Assembly: GCA_003314535.1 (NCBI GenBank)
Contig: POSG01000001.1
Span: 124,001-188,000 of the forward strand
DNA from: Geobacter sp.
GTDB lineage: Bacteria > Desulfobacterota > Desulfuromonadia > Geobacterales > Geobacteraceae
DNA length: 64,000 nucleotides
Direction: 5' to 3'
In this document: one piece after another, positions 26,133-34,878 of the stretch
Layout: the number at the start of each line of letters is the position of its first letter
How positions within the stretch are numbered: the first letter of the stretch is position 1
Translations under genes and position numbers: made by a program
The notes under the pieces: model-generated
Database searches by the model: none
Seen by the model: the letters and a program-made list of their open reading frames with translations, nothing else
Told to the model about the DNA's origin: nothing

Positions 26133-26894
26133 TCATCCGAAACTTTTCACGATGGAGCCGATCACCAGGCTCCAGCCGTCCACCAGTATGAACAGCAATA
26201 TCTTGAAGGGAAGCGATATCATGACCGGCGGCAGCATCATCATCCCCATGGACATCAGCACCGACGCCACCACCATGTCAACGACAAGGAAAGGAATATA
26301 GATGAGAAATCCTATCTGGAAGGCCGTCTGCAGCTCGCTGATCATGAACGCGGGAATTATGGTGAGCGTAGGAATCTCATCTGCGTTTCTCGGCCGCGGC
26401 ATCTTTGAAAGGCTGAGAAACAGGGCCAGGTCCTTTTCCCTCACCTGGGAAAGCATGAATCTCCTTATGGGTTTGACTGCGCGGTCAATAGCCTGTTCCT
26501 GGGTTATCTGCTGAGCCTTGTAGGGCTGGAGTGCCTGGCTGTTGATCTGCTGCCATGCCGGGCTCATTATGAAGAACGTCAGGAAGAGCGCCAGCCCTAT
26601 CACGATCTGGTTGGACGGCGCCTGCTGGGTCCCTATTGCCCCGCGGAGGAATGAGAGGACAACCACCACCCTGGTGAAAGATGTCGTCATTATGAGCAGG
26701 CTCGGCGCCAGCGACAGAACAGTTATCAGGAAAAAGATCTGCAGCGTGGTGGAAAGGTCACCCGGCTTGGTTGCCTTGCCGACGCCAACGCTCACTGCCG
26801 GGATGCCCGCGGACTCAGCGCAGGCTGATGCTGCCGCGGCCAGAATCACCAGCAATGTAATGGAAATGAATACTGTGGCTTTACCTGGTTTCAC
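26133..26894 (-). CDS. fliP: Flagellar export protein FliP
   Basis: The 253-aa protein has a signal-like first segment (KATVFISITLLVILAAAASACA) and the FliP core (LIMTTSFTRVVVVLSFLRGA, IGTQQAPSNQIVIGLALFLT, AFMISELQTAFQIGFLIYIP, VLMSMGMMMLPP). The start is GTG at 26894, 4 nt after the fliO stop; an ATG-type extension to 27008 would overlap most of fliO's end and lacks support. FliP is the pentameric base of the export channel. Confidence 0.94.
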   Translation of the reverse strand: MKPGKATVFISITLLVILAAAASACAESAGIPAVSVGVGKATKPGDLSTTLQIFFLITVLSLAPSLLIMTTSFTRVVVVLSFLRGAIGTQQAPSNQIVIGLALFLTFFIMSPAWQQINSQALQPYKAQQITQEQAIDRAVKPIRRFMLSQVREKDLALFLSLSKMPRPRNADEIPTLTIIPAFMISELQTAFQIGFLIYIPFLVVDMVVASVLMSMGMMMLPPVMISLPFKILLFILVDGWSLVIGSIVKSFG

Positions 26895-26898
26895 TGTG

Positions 26899-27363
26899 CT
26901 AATCCATACCTTTCCGCGCAGGGAAACCGTTGCGCAGGCTCTTGCGGACAAACCCGGCAACGGACCTGAAAACGTCCCGCTCAGGCACGCCTGCTCCCCT
27001 GTCGTCAACCACTTCTATCGTTTCGATCATGTCTATCTGCTTGATAAGGTTCAATCCATTGTCGGTGGAACTGAGCAGAAGGTATTCACCGCCCACTTCA
27101 ACCAGCATCAGGGATTTTTTCGGCGCAATGAAGCGGTTTTCGACAATCCTGATGTACGATTGCGCAGCCCTGTTCATAAGCCCTCCACCCATCAGCCTCT
27201 TGATGAGCTTCTGGGTGACGACGACTGCGCCGATCACGACAGCCAGCGATGCAAGCATCTGGAAAAAACCCGAAATGAAGCTGAAACCTCCAGCGCTCCC
27301 CTGCCCGGCAGCCAGGGCTGTGGCAGGCATGCATGCCGACAGGAGGACTGACGGGATTCTCAT
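26899..27363 (-). CDS. fliO: Flagellar assembly protein FliO
   Basis: This 154-aa protein has an N-terminal signal-like segment, one membrane helix near residues 28-52 (FISGFFQMLASLAVVIGAVV) and a cytoplasmic domain with the FliO pattern (RIVENRFIAPKKSLMLVEVG, EYLLLSSTDNGLNLI). FliO helps assemble FliP. Its ATG overlaps the fliN stop by 4 bp (ATGA). Confidence 0.88.
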   Translation of the reverse strand: MRIPSVLLSACMPATALAAGQGSAGGFSFISGFFQMLASLAVVIGAVVVTQKLIKRLMGGGLMNRAAQSYIRIVENRFIAPKKSLMLVEVGGEYLLLSSTDNGLNLIKQIDMIETIEVVDDRGAGVPERDVFRSVAGFVRKSLRNGFPARKGMD

Positions 27364-27668
27364 GCAATCTTCTCCACCCGCTCCACCGGGCTGATGATGT
27401 CCACAAGCCTGACCCCGAACTTTTCATTCACCACAACCGCTTCCCCCCGCGCCACGAGCTTGGAGTTGACGAACACATCCAGAAGCTCGCCCGCCATCTT
27501 CCCCAGCTCGACAACAGCGCCCTGGTTCAGCTGCAGAAGATCTTTGACGAGAAGTTTCGTACGTCCCAGTTCCACGGTCAGATGGAGGGGGATATCAAGG
27601 ATCAGTTCCAGGTTCTTCTTGTCCGGTCCGTCATCCTTCTGTTCGATTTTTTCCTGCAGCTCACTCAC
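27360..27668 (-). CDS. fliN: Flagellar switch protein FliN
   Basis: The 102-aa protein is essentially one SpoA domain (ILDIPLHLTVELGRTKLLVK, LLQLNQGAVVELGK, FVNSKLVARGEAVVVNEKFG, VRLVDIISP). The start is GTG at 27668 with AGGAGG 6 nt upstream; an earlier start at 27746 has no such site. FliN lines the bottom of the C-ring and, with FliH, docks export cargo. Confidence 0.95.
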   Translation of the reverse strand: MSELQEKIEQKDDGPDKKNLELILDIPLHLTVELGRTKLLVKDLLQLNQGAVVELGKMAGELLDVFVNSKLVARGEAVVVNEKFGVRLVDIISPVERVEKIA

Positions 27669-27752
27669 TTTCAACCTCCTGAATATCGCTTTGAATATTG
27701 GATGCAGCTCATGGCCGCCTGTCTTTCCGGAAACAGCTTCCCGCAACGGACC

Positions 27753-28718
27753 TCAAGTCAGCACTTCGGTTATCCTGATCGCCTTGTTCCCGTGCTGAGC
27801 CCCGGGGACGGCGCAGAACTTGTCGATGCCCTCCACCTTCACATTCAGTTCGCTCTGGCAATCCCTGTTTAAGATGATCGTATCTCCGCTGGACAGTGAG
27901 AGGAGGTCGTCCATGGTAATCCAGGATTCGCCGAGCTCGACCATCAGTTCGACCGGAGCATCGAGCAGTTCGGTCGAAAGACGTGACGACCACTGCGGAT
28001 CGATTGCCATGATGTCCAGCTGGGTGCCGGTCTTCAATTTATCCCGTATGGGGTCTATGGTCATGTAGGGAATCGCGAACATCATGGTGCCGGTGAATTC
28101 CTCCACCTGGATTTCGAGGGACATGGTTATGACCTGGTATTCGGGAGGCACGATGGTAACGAGCCGCGGGTTCATCTCCATCCTGAGAATGCTCATCTTG
28201 GTGTTCTGGATATGCGCCCAGGATTTTTCCATGTCCTGCAACACGTCCTTGACGATCTTCTCCATGAGCCTGAGCTCTATGGACGTGAACATCCGGCTTT
28301 CATCGTTAAGTCCGGGAGTGCCGGTCCCGCCGAGAATGCTGTCGACGAGCGTGAACACCAGGTTGCTGTCCATGGTTATGAGAGCAGCTCCCTTGAGCGG
28401 GTCGATTTTGAATATTCCCATGCATACTGGCGAAGGCAGGGACTGCAGGAAATCGTCGAATTTGTAGGGCCTGGATCCCAGCTTCTTGATTTCCACTATC
28501 CTTCGGAGCCTGTTGGAGAGCGTCACCCGGTTGTAGCGGATGAAGCTGTCGTAGATCACGTCAAGGTTCGGCACCAGAGCCTGGTGCTCGGTATTGAAGA
28601 GATCATAGGCGGATACCCTGCCCGTTGCGGCAGCCAGCTCCTTTTCCGGTTCGATGCGGCCATCCATTATGGCCGTGAGCAGGGATTCTATCTCTTCCTT
28701 TGTCAGAACTTTTTCCAC
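27753..28718 (-). CDS. fliM: Flagellar switch protein FliM
   Basis: The 321-aa protein has an N-terminal CheY-binding-type segment (LTKEEIESLLTAI), the CheC-like middle domain and a C-terminal SpoA domain (LLSLSSGDTIILNRDCQSEL). The N-terminus suggests that CheY-P, probably from the cheY gene at 45484, sets rotation direction here. The start is GTG at 28718 with GAGG 5 nt upstream. Confidence 0.95.
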   Translation of the reverse strand: MEKVLTKEEIESLLTAIMDGRIEPEKELAAATGRVSAYDLFNTEHQALVPNLDVIYDSFIRYNRVTLSNRLRRIVEIKKLGSRPYKFDDFLQSLPSPVCMGIFKIDPLKGAALITMDSNLVFTLVDSILGGTGTPGLNDESRMFTSIELRLMEKIVKDVLQDMEKSWAHIQNTKMSILRMEMNPRLVTIVPPEYQVITMSLEIQVEEFTGTMMFAIPYMTIDPIRDKLKTGTQLDIMAIDPQWSSRLSTELLDAPVELMVELGESWITMDDLLSLSSGDTIILNRDCQSELNVKVEGIDKFCAVPGAQHGNKAIRITEVLT

Positions 28719-28738
28719 GTTGACCTCTGCCCTGATCC

Positions 28739-29221
28739 TTACTGGACGACGAAATCGGTAAAATATATCTTCTGGACCTTGCCGGGGGAAACGATCCGGC
28801 TGACAGCATTGAATATTTCCTGGCGCAACTGGTTTTTGCCCTGCTGGTCGCGTATATCGAGCATTGTTTTCGTTGTCAGAAGGACGAGAATTGTGTCGCG
28901 CATCTGAGCCTGCTTTGCGGTCAACTCGCTTTTTGCCTCCTCGTTCACCACTTCCATTTCCACCTTGACTCGCAGATAGCGCAGCTCCTGCCCGTCATAG
29001 ATATTGACGATGAAAGGCTCAAGGGGAAAAATCACCGGCACGGCCTTGTTTTCAGTCTTGACTTCACTTTCCTTCTTGTGCCCACCGCCGGAAAGCATGA
29101 AGAAAGCGACTGTTCCGCCCACTGCAATAACGACTGCAACCGCGATGATGATGATCAGTTTCAAACTCTTTTTCCCCTTTTCAGACGTTTTCTCCACGGG
29201 CTGTTCGTCTTTCGAAGCCAT
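28739..29221 (-). CDS. fliL: Basal-body associated protein FliL
   Basis: The 160-aa protein has a short cytoplasmic N-terminus rich in Lys, one membrane helix (LIIIIAVAVVIAVGGTVAFF) and the periplasmic FliL domain (FPLEPFIVNIYDGQELRYLR, VKVEMEV, ending LRQEIFNAVSRIVSPG). FliL rings the stator and stabilises it. It is the first gene behind the sigma-54 promoter at 29278-29293. Confidence 0.93.
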   Translation of the reverse strand: MASKDEQPVEKTSEKGKKSLKLIIIIAVAVVIAVGGTVAFFMLSGGGHKKESEVKTENKAVPVIFPLEPFIVNIYDGQELRYLRVKVEMEVVNEEAKSELTAKQAQMRDTILVLLTTKTMLDIRDQQGKNQLRQEIFNAVSRIVSPGKVQKIYFTDFVVQ

Positions 29222-29704
29222 CGAGAGTCCTCCTTTACGTCGTAATCTCGTACAGTTCCATATCTCGTACCATCATATGCAACCGCAATGCCAGCGCTGC
29301 AGGCGCTGAAAAATGCACGGCCGACGGCAAACCAGGTGGTTATGGGGCAATTTTCCACCGCAATGAGCACCTGCCTGCTTCAACGTACCGGCGTATTCAA
29401 CTGCAGCCTGAAACGGCATGATCCGGTGCAGTCACTGCAAATCCGCCACAGTATGGGATGAAAAGATGATTTGCATGGGAAGTCGGGAAAATGAAATTGA
29501 CGGAAGCCAAGATTTTGACAGGAGCAGGTGAAGCTCAATCCCTTTTGACTTCAATAATGAGCAGGAGTATATTTTGGCAGGTACTCAACTGAAGAGAGGG
29601 TGGGTTTCCAACCCGCCCCCATATCTTATACAACCTAAATCAAATAAACGTCGCTGAATTCAGCAATTCGAAACGAGGCCCATGCATCCTTACAGGGAAA
29701 CGAA
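29222..29704. other. Divergent intergenic region between fliL and the sirtuin gene
   Basis: This 483-bp gap holds the sigma-54 promoter of the fliL operon, a 9-bp direct repeat ATCTCGTAC (29245-29253 and 29262-29270) overlapping its predicted start of transcription, and a G/C hairpin (GGGTGGGTT / AACCCGCCC, about 29598-29619) before the sirtuin gene. I see no open reading frame with coding character in the rest. Confidence 0.6.
29278..29293 (-). promoter_or_regulatory. Sigma-54 promoter of fliL-M-N-O-P-Q-R-flhB
   Basis: The minus strand reads TGGCATTGCGGTTGCA, matching TGGCAYG-N4-TTGCW in all but one position. Transcription would start near 29267, about 46 nt before the fliL ATG. Confidence 0.78.
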
Positions 29705-30487
29705 ATGCCGATACAAAAGCAATCACTAACCCCCGCAGGCTGTGCCGAACTGATTTCAAGTTCCCGTCGCGTAACCGCCATGAGCGGCGCCGGCATCTCC
29801 ACGGCAGCCGGAATACCGGATTTCCGGGGGCCCGGGGGGCTCTATGTAACCAGGCGCTATGACCCTGATAAAGTCTTCAACATAAGCTGGTTCCGCCGGG
29901 ATCACGGCTTTTTCTACGAGTTCGCACACGATTTCGTGACCATGATGGAAACTGTGCGTCCGACATTCACCCATCATTTTCTCGCGCGGCTGGAAGCATC
30001 GGGAATGCTTCGCGGAGTGATCACCCAGAATATCGACATGCTCCACCAGTCGGCAGGAAGCCGAAACGTGGTTGAAGTGCACGGTTCGTATGGTTCCGCC
30101 ACCTGCTGCGGCTGCGATCGGGCCTACGGCGCACTCTCGAATGCCTGGTGGGTCAGGGAGATGCGTTCCAGCCCCAGCCCCCCGGTAGTGCAGTGTCCGG
30201 TATGCAAGGGTGTGCTCAAACCTGATGTGGTATTCTTCGGGGAATCCGTCAAGGGTTACGACGAGGCGGAGCGCATGATCGCAGAGTCGGACCTCCTGCT
30301 TGTGGTCGGCTCATCCCTCACCGTCACGCCGGCATCGTATCTTTCCCTTGGTGCGGCAGGAAAAACGGTCGTGATAAATCGGGGCGATGTCTCACTGGAG
30401 CCTTCATCTTCCCGATTCTTCGTGGACGGCGAGACTGATGCCTATTTTCAGGAGGTTGCGGACTGCCTGGGGATGAGCATCATATAA
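29705..30487 (+). CDS. cobB: Sirtuin NAD-dependent protein deacylase
   Basis: The 260-aa protein has all sirtuin motifs: the NAD site SGAGISTAAGIPDFRGPGG, TQNIDMLH, the catalytic histidine in VEVHGS, and two zinc-binding pairs (CCGC near residue 134 and CPVC near 162), then VGSSLTVTPAS. It removes acyl groups from lysine using NAD+. The gene is the only plus-strand gene between 9.1 and 52 kb and is isolated by a bidirectional terminator. A link to flagella is not shown. The symbol is by family. Confidence 0.92.
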   Translation: MPIQKQSLTPAGCAELISSSRRVTAMSGAGISTAAGIPDFRGPGGLYVTRRYDPDKVFNISWFRRDHGFFYEFAHDFVTMMETVRPTFTHHFLARLEASGMLRGVITQNIDMLHQSAGSRNVVEVHGSYGSATCCGCDRAYGALSNAWWVREMRSSPSPPVVQCPVCKGVLKPDVVFFGESVKGYDEAERMIAESDLLLVVGSSLTVTPASYLSLGAAGKTVVINRGDVSLEPSSSRFFVDGETDAYFQEVADCLGMSII

Positions 30488-30524
30488 GAAAGCCCCCGGC
30501 TTTTGGGAAACCGGGGGCTTTCTT
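30487..30524. terminator. Bidirectional terminator between the sirtuin gene and flgE
   Basis: A perfect 13-14-bp stem (GAAAGCCCCCGG / CCGGGGGCTTTC) with an 11-nt loop has T runs on both strands. It lies between convergent genes and ends both the sirtuin transcript and the long flgB-flgE operon. Confidence 0.93.
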
Positions 30525-30548
30525 CACTACCTTAGGGTCACCAGTCCC

Positions 30549-31340
30549 CTACCGCTTCAGATTCAGCACTTCCTGGGTCATCTCGTCAACGGTGGTGATG
30601 GTCTTGGAATTTGCCGAGTACGCCCGCTGCGTGATTATCATGTTTACGAACTGCCCGGCAAGGTCCACGTTGCTGAGCTCGAGAGAATTGGAATACAATT
30701 TTTCGCTGGTACCGTTGGGAGCCGCTACCGTCGGCGTTCCCGCATCCACGCCGGCGACGAAAAGCGTGCCCCCTACTTTCTGAAGACCCGCGGTATTCGG
30801 GATGGTTGCGACACCTACCTGTGTGGCATAGGTCTGCTGTGCTCCGGTGTTGTCCAGATAGGTAATGTTGCCGTTGCTGTCGATCCCGGAAATCCTGCCG
30901 AAAGTCGCGATGGGGAACTGTATGGGCGTCATGGCCTCATCCAGGACCCGGTATCCGTCGGGATTGACCAGGTAGCCGTTGCTGTCAACCTCGAAAGCGC
31001 CGGCACGCGTATAAAAGGACGTGGCTGCAGACTGCGCGCCGGTAGCAGTGGGCGATCCGAGGGCGAAGAAGGTCGATCCCTGGATCGCCAGGTCGGACAC
31101 CGATTCGGTCGTCTCGAATGATGCCTGGCTGAACATGTTGTCGACCGCCTGGATCTGCACGCCGCGGCCGACCTGCGAATTGTTGCCCATGTTCGCCGAC
31201 AGCATGTCGGAAAACAGCGTCCTGGCCGATTTGAAACCAACCGTATTGGCGTTGGAAATATTGTTGCCGATGACATTCATTGCCTCACCGTTGCTCGAGA
31301 GACCGCTGACGCCGGTAAAAAGTGCAGATGTAATGCTCAT
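30549..31340 (-). CDS. flgE: Short hook protein FlgE
   Basis: The 263-aa protein has the hook-type N-terminus (SITSALFTGVSGLSSNGEAM, NNISNANTVGFKSARTLFSD) and C-terminus (LAGQFVNMIITQRAYSANSK). The hook position after flgD and TIGR02530, and the N-terminal sequence, support FlgE rather than FlgG. It is about the size of a rod protein, whereas FlgE is usually 400 aa or more, so outer domain D2 is minimal. I use the ATG at 31340 with AGGAGG upstream. Last gene of the flgB operon. Confidence 0.88.
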   Translation of the reverse strand: MSITSALFTGVSGLSSNGEAMNVIGNNISNANTVGFKSARTLFSDMLSANMGNNSQVGRGVQIQAVDNMFSQASFETTESVSDLAIQGSTFFALGSPTATGAQSAATSFYTRAGAFEVDSNGYLVNPDGYRVLDEAMTPIQFPIATFGRISGIDSNGNITYLDNTGAQQTYATQVGVATIPNTAGLQKVGGTLFVAGVDAGTPTVAAPNGTSEKLYSNSLELSNVDLAGQFVNMIITQRAYSANSKTITTVDEMTQEVLNLKR

Positions 31341-31451
31341 TTTGTTGCCTCCTTTGGATTTCTGAACGTTGGGGAACACGTCTGTCGGTCGGTGTTCCGC
31401 GGGCTTCCTCAGCGAGGTCCGGCCCGTTCTGTTGTGTGCTTTACATTACGG

Positions 31452-31841
31452 TTACTTGAACAAGACTGCCGAATCGATATTGGTGAATACGTTGCCCTGC
31501 ATCGAGTTCCGGTCAAGCGCAGTCACCACTGTGCGGTTTTTCACGCTCACCACCAGCGCGGCATCGCCGAGAAGCACCAGCGACTCCCTGCCTCCCTTGC
31601 GTGCCACGTCATCAACCGCTCCCGCGAGCTTTTCCATTTCCGTTTTATCGAGGTTAATCCCTCTCTCTTTGAGCCTCTCTTGTGCATGTTGAGAAAATGT
31701 GATGCCCTGTGACGGCATTTTACCGTCGAGTACTTTGGCAAATGGACTGACAGTGCCTGCGTCAGAGTTCTGCTTGGTTCTGGACGGGGTCCTGTTGGTC
31801 GGCACCTGCACCGGGTTTGGGAACAAGACCGAGTCAACCAT
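31452..31841 (-). CDS. Flagellar operon protein of the TIGR02530 family
   Basis: The 129-aa protein shows the family's core: FSQHAQERLKERGINL, then VARKGGRESLVLLGDAALVVSVKNRTVVTAL (in outline) and the ending NVFTNIDSAVLFK. This small family is found between flgD and flgE in many bacteria and its function is unknown. It starts 4 bp after flgD. The strict location suggests a part in hook assembly. Confidence 0.85.
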   Translation of the reverse strand: MVDSVLFPNPVQVPTNRTPSRTKQNSDAGTVSPFAKVLDGKMPSQGITFSQHAQERLKERGINLDKTEMEKLAGAVDDVARKGGRESLVLLGDAALVVSVKNRTVVTALDRNSMQGNVFTNIDSAVLFK

Positions 31842-31845
31842 ATGA

Positions 31846-32502
31846 TTATCCTCCCGTTACGCTCAAGATATTGCTGAACGGCACGGTTACACCGCCAATC
31901 GTCATGGTGACACTCGTTCCTGAATAGCTTATGCCTTCGACCCTTCCGGTTACCAGTGGCTGGCAGGTGACGGTGTTTCCAGCTGAATTGACGCCGGCAA
32001 CCGAAACATTGTAGGTTCCGGCAGCAAGCTGGTTCCCGCTTGCATCCCTGCCGTCCCAGGTTACGGACGAAGTGCCAGCGGCAGTCTGCCCCTGGGTAAG
32101 AGTTCTGACGGTAGTGCCGTTCGAGTCAGTGATGGTAACGGTTACTTGCTCGGCGGCACTGGGCACCGAATAGCTGATCTGGGCCGATCCTCCCGCTGCG
32201 AGAGCAACCTGCGAACCTGAAGCCGAAACTGTCTTGCCGACCAGCGAGGACGCCGTCAGCGAAGATGAATTGTTAAGCGCTGAAAGGATGTTCTCCAGGT
32301 TTGTGTTCGTGTTGTATGCCTGCTCAACCTGGGTGAGCTGGGCCATCTGGGTCATGAATTCGGTCCCGTCCATGGGATTGAGCGGGTCCTGGTTCTGCAG
32401 TTGCGTTATCAACAGGGTCAAGAAATCGTCCTTGTCCATTCCTATCGCCTGTTTCATCGATGTCGACGCTGAACTGGTGCTTGATGTAACTGAAGTTATC
32501 AT
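31846..32502 (-). CDS. flgD: Hook cap / scaffolding protein FlgD
   Basis: The 218-aa protein has the FlgD N-terminal block (MDKDDFLTLLITQLQNQDPLNPMDGTEFMTQMAQLTQVEQ, quoted in part) and a C-terminal FlgD-type beta domain with SVTWDGRDASGNQLAAGTYN. It caps the growing hook and is discarded when the hook is complete. It sits between fliK and the TIGR02530 gene. Confidence 0.94.
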   Translation of the reverse strand: MITSVTSSTSSASTSMKQAIGMDKDDFLTLLITQLQNQDPLNPMDGTEFMTQMAQLTQVEQAYNTNTNLENILSALNNSSSLTASSLVGKTVSASGSQVALAAGGSAQISYSVPSAAEQVTVTITDSNGTTVRTLTQGQTAAGTSSVTWDGRDASGNQLAAGTYNVSVAGVNSAGNTVTCQPLVTGRVEGISYSGTSVTMTIGGVTVPFSNILSVTGG

Positions 32503-32517
32503 GAATTTCCGCCTCCT

Positions 32518-34212
32518 TTACCACCTCATGTCCACCAGTGAATTCTCCCGCGGCAGCCAGTCGGTGTGTCTCGCCTGCACTGTCTCTTCCCGGCGGTATC
32601 CTTCGAAGGAGAAAGCCGCCCCATTGCCCTGTTGCCGGGCCTGCTGCCGTTCCTGGCGGCTGGAGTGGTCCGCTCCGTGGCCGGTGCCGGTCGAAACATC
32701 GAAACGCTCCATGGTGATGTTCTGGCGTGTCAGCGTTTCCTTCAACGTATCGAGATGCTGCATCAGGGCTTCCTTGACCACAGCGTTTTGCGCCGAGATG
32801 TCGATGGCGACTTTCTGGTTTTCCATCCGGATGTCAATCGTGAGATCACCAAGCTCACGCGGGTTAAGGCGCAGGGTAACCTTGCCCGTGTCCTTTTCCG
32901 GCAGGGATGCAGCCAATTTCTCCCTTATCTGGCGCAGGACGGTTTCATTAATTGTTCCCTTTTCAAACGTTGACGACACCGCATCCGGCTTGCCACCGGA
33001 AGCCGTGTGTAGAACTTCGAAATTACCCGCGAGGTCCTGCTTTTCCGGGAAATCGCGTGCATCTGCGCCCCCTTTGCTTTCCTGCCGGGCAAAATCATCC
33101 CGGGAAATTGTCGCTTCCTCGTCGCCTGTCTTGGGGGATAATCCGGATGAACCCATCCAGTTTCCATCAATGCCCCTGGCTTCTTCCGCCTTTGGGTGAG
33201 ATTCCGGCGCTTCCGTTCCATTCCCTGCCCCGATTGCCCTTGAAAATGCCGTGGCCCGGGATGAAACCGTTGCTGCCGATGCAGTCATGCTGCCTTGAGA
33301 ATAAACTTCACCCTTTTCGCCGGCAGCTTTCACAACTTCCGTGATCGGCAAGTCTCCACGGTTTCCTGGCTGTTGGTCGGCTGATGTTGCTCCGTTTGGC
33401 GTTGCCGCCGGCAACGACGTCAATTCCTTGACATTACCGGCCAAACCCATTCCATCCGCCTCGCTGCTTCGAACCGGCATCTTGAGTTGATCCGAAGATT
33501 TCTCTACCGCACCAGCATCTTGGAAATACTCCGGTGCATCTGTTTCACTTACCGCTGTTCCGCCGTTCCAGCCTACGGATCTTGCCAGCGTCGTTTCCAG
33601 CAGGGCGTGGGTCCCACGGTTTGCCTCAGGCACGGCTTTGGAGAATATTTCCTGAAGCACGGACACGGTAGCCAGGATTCCACCTTGTTCATTCTCGTTC
33701 CCTTTATCCGCTTTTTCTTCGTCAGCTGTTCCGTTCTCCTTCGGAAACACATCCAGTTGAACACCGTTCCCGGATTCCTTGAAACGAAATCCGAACTTCT
33801 CCAACAGGACAGCGGACTCCGGAGATGAAGTGATTTCTTCATCAAGCACCCGGGTATCTGCTGCAGGCGGCGACATGGCGGGATACTTCTCCATTTCCGC
33901 CATGCGGGCATTTTTCGATTCTTCAGAAAGCTTGCCCCCATTTACCTCAGTTGACCTCATGTAGCAGGACAGCATCTCCGGGATTGTTGAGCTTGATCCG
34001 GTCTGGGCTGCCGTTTCCGGCCTGGTTGCTCCGGGCATCAACTCAGCTCCTTCTGTCCGCAGCCCTTCCGACGATGCATCGGCTGCCAGCAAACTCGCAA
34101 ACAGCATGCCCTGGAATAGATCCGCGGTTCCACCAGCGTTTGCAGCACCCGGAGTTTCACCCCCCGGGGAAGCAGCGGCAAGCGGGTTTGACATGATCTG
34201 TGCAATTTCCAT
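32518..34212 (-). CDS. fliK: Hook-length control protein FliK
   Basis: The 564-aa protein has a long, polar, low-complexity N-terminal part (about 1-430) that acts as a molecular ruler. The C-terminal Flg_hook domain (VTLRLNPRELGDLTIDIRME, VAIDISAQNAVVKEALMQHL) contacts FlhB to switch export specificity. I use the ATG at 34212, with AAAGGAGG 8 nt upstream; GTG at 34221 is too near that site. A second FliK-like gene lies at 52164. Confidence 0.92.
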   Translation of the reverse strand: MEIAQIMSNPLAAASPGGETPGAANAGGTADLFQGMLFASLLAADASSEGLRTEGAELMPGATRPETAAQTGSSSTIPEMLSCYMRSTEVNGGKLSEESKNARMAEMEKYPAMSPPAADTRVLDEEITSSPESAVLLEKFGFRFKESGNGVQLDVFPKENGTADEEKADKGNENEQGGILATVSVLQEIFSKAVPEANRGTHALLETTLARSVGWNGGTAVSETDAPEYFQDAGAVEKSSDQLKMPVRSSEADGMGLAGNVKELTSLPAATPNGATSADQQPGNRGDLPITEVVKAAGEKGEVYSQGSMTASAATVSSRATAFSRAIGAGNGTEAPESHPKAEEARGIDGNWMGSSGLSPKTGDEEATISRDDFARQESKGGADARDFPEKQDLAGNFEVLHTASGGKPDAVSSTFEKGTINETVLRQIREKLAASLPEKDTGKVTLRLNPRELGDLTIDIRMENQKVAIDISAQNAVVKEALMQHLDTLKETLTRQNITMERFDVSTGTGHGADHSSRQERQQARQQGNGAAFSFEGYRREETVQARHTDWLPRENSLVDMRW

Positions 34213-34329
34213 TTTTTTCACCTCCTTTCATTTCCCATATTCTCCGGTCATCCCGGAAACTTTCTAAAGGTTACCGACGCTATTTCACAGGCTTTGCCTG
34301 CCTGTCTTTCGAATGAGCGCCGGGATCAG

Positions 34330-34878
34330 TCAGTTGCCCTTCAGGGAAAGCCTGGTCCATTTCAATACTCTTGCCTGGTTCATGTAAGGAATCATCTTTG
34401 CCATTGTTTTCTGATCCATCCGGCTCATCAGTTCCATGGCAAGATCCTCTTCCAGCTTGTCTATCAGTTTTGCTGCCTCTTCGGGCCTGAGAGCCTTATA
34501 GAGCTTCACCATTTTCTGGTATCGCTCGCTGTCCGCCTTCTTCTGCTGGGAAAGGCTCGACTCCATTCCCTTGCGCGTCTCGTCCAGTTTGCGGATCTTA
34601 CTGTCCAGGTTCGCATCAAGCTTCTTCAGTTCCTTCTCTTTCATGCTTACGGCTGCCTCGCGTTCGAGGATACCTGCGCGCGAATCCGAGGCACTGGCGA
34701 CTGCCGGCCCCTTTGCAGTGTAGCCTGAAGAAGATTGGGGAGCAGTGTTCCGGGCGCTGTTCGCGGGTGTAAGGTTCTCTGCGGTAAGTGTGCCGGTAAT
34801 GGGAGAAGAACCCGGGTTAAGCACTATGAAAGAAGCTACGCTCAGAACTATGAAATATCGTGTAACGGCCTTTTTCAT
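34330..34878 (-). CDS. MotE-like periplasmic flagellar protein
   Basis: The 182-aa protein has an N-terminal signal/anchor segment (RYFIVLSVASFIVLNPG), a Ser/Ala-rich linker, a coiled coil (about 68-120) and a C-terminal MgtE-N/FliG-like bundle (LYKALRPEEAAKLIDKLEED, LAMELMSRMDQKTMAKMIPY). This arrangement is that of MotE, a chaperone for MotC in Alphaproteobacteria; similar proteins lie beside fliJ in many phyla. The 4-bp overlap with fliJ shows coupling. The symbol is left open because the function outside alphaproteobacteria is not established. Confidence 0.8.
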   Translation of the reverse strand: MKKAVTRYFIVLSVASFIVLNPGSSPITGTLTAENLTPANSARNTAPQSSSGYTAKGPAVASASDSRAGILEREAAVSMKEKELKKLDANLDSKIRKLDETRKGMESSLSQQKKADSERYQKMVKLYKALRPEEAAKLIDKLEEDLAMELMSRMDQKTMAKMIPYMNQARVLKWTRLSLKGN

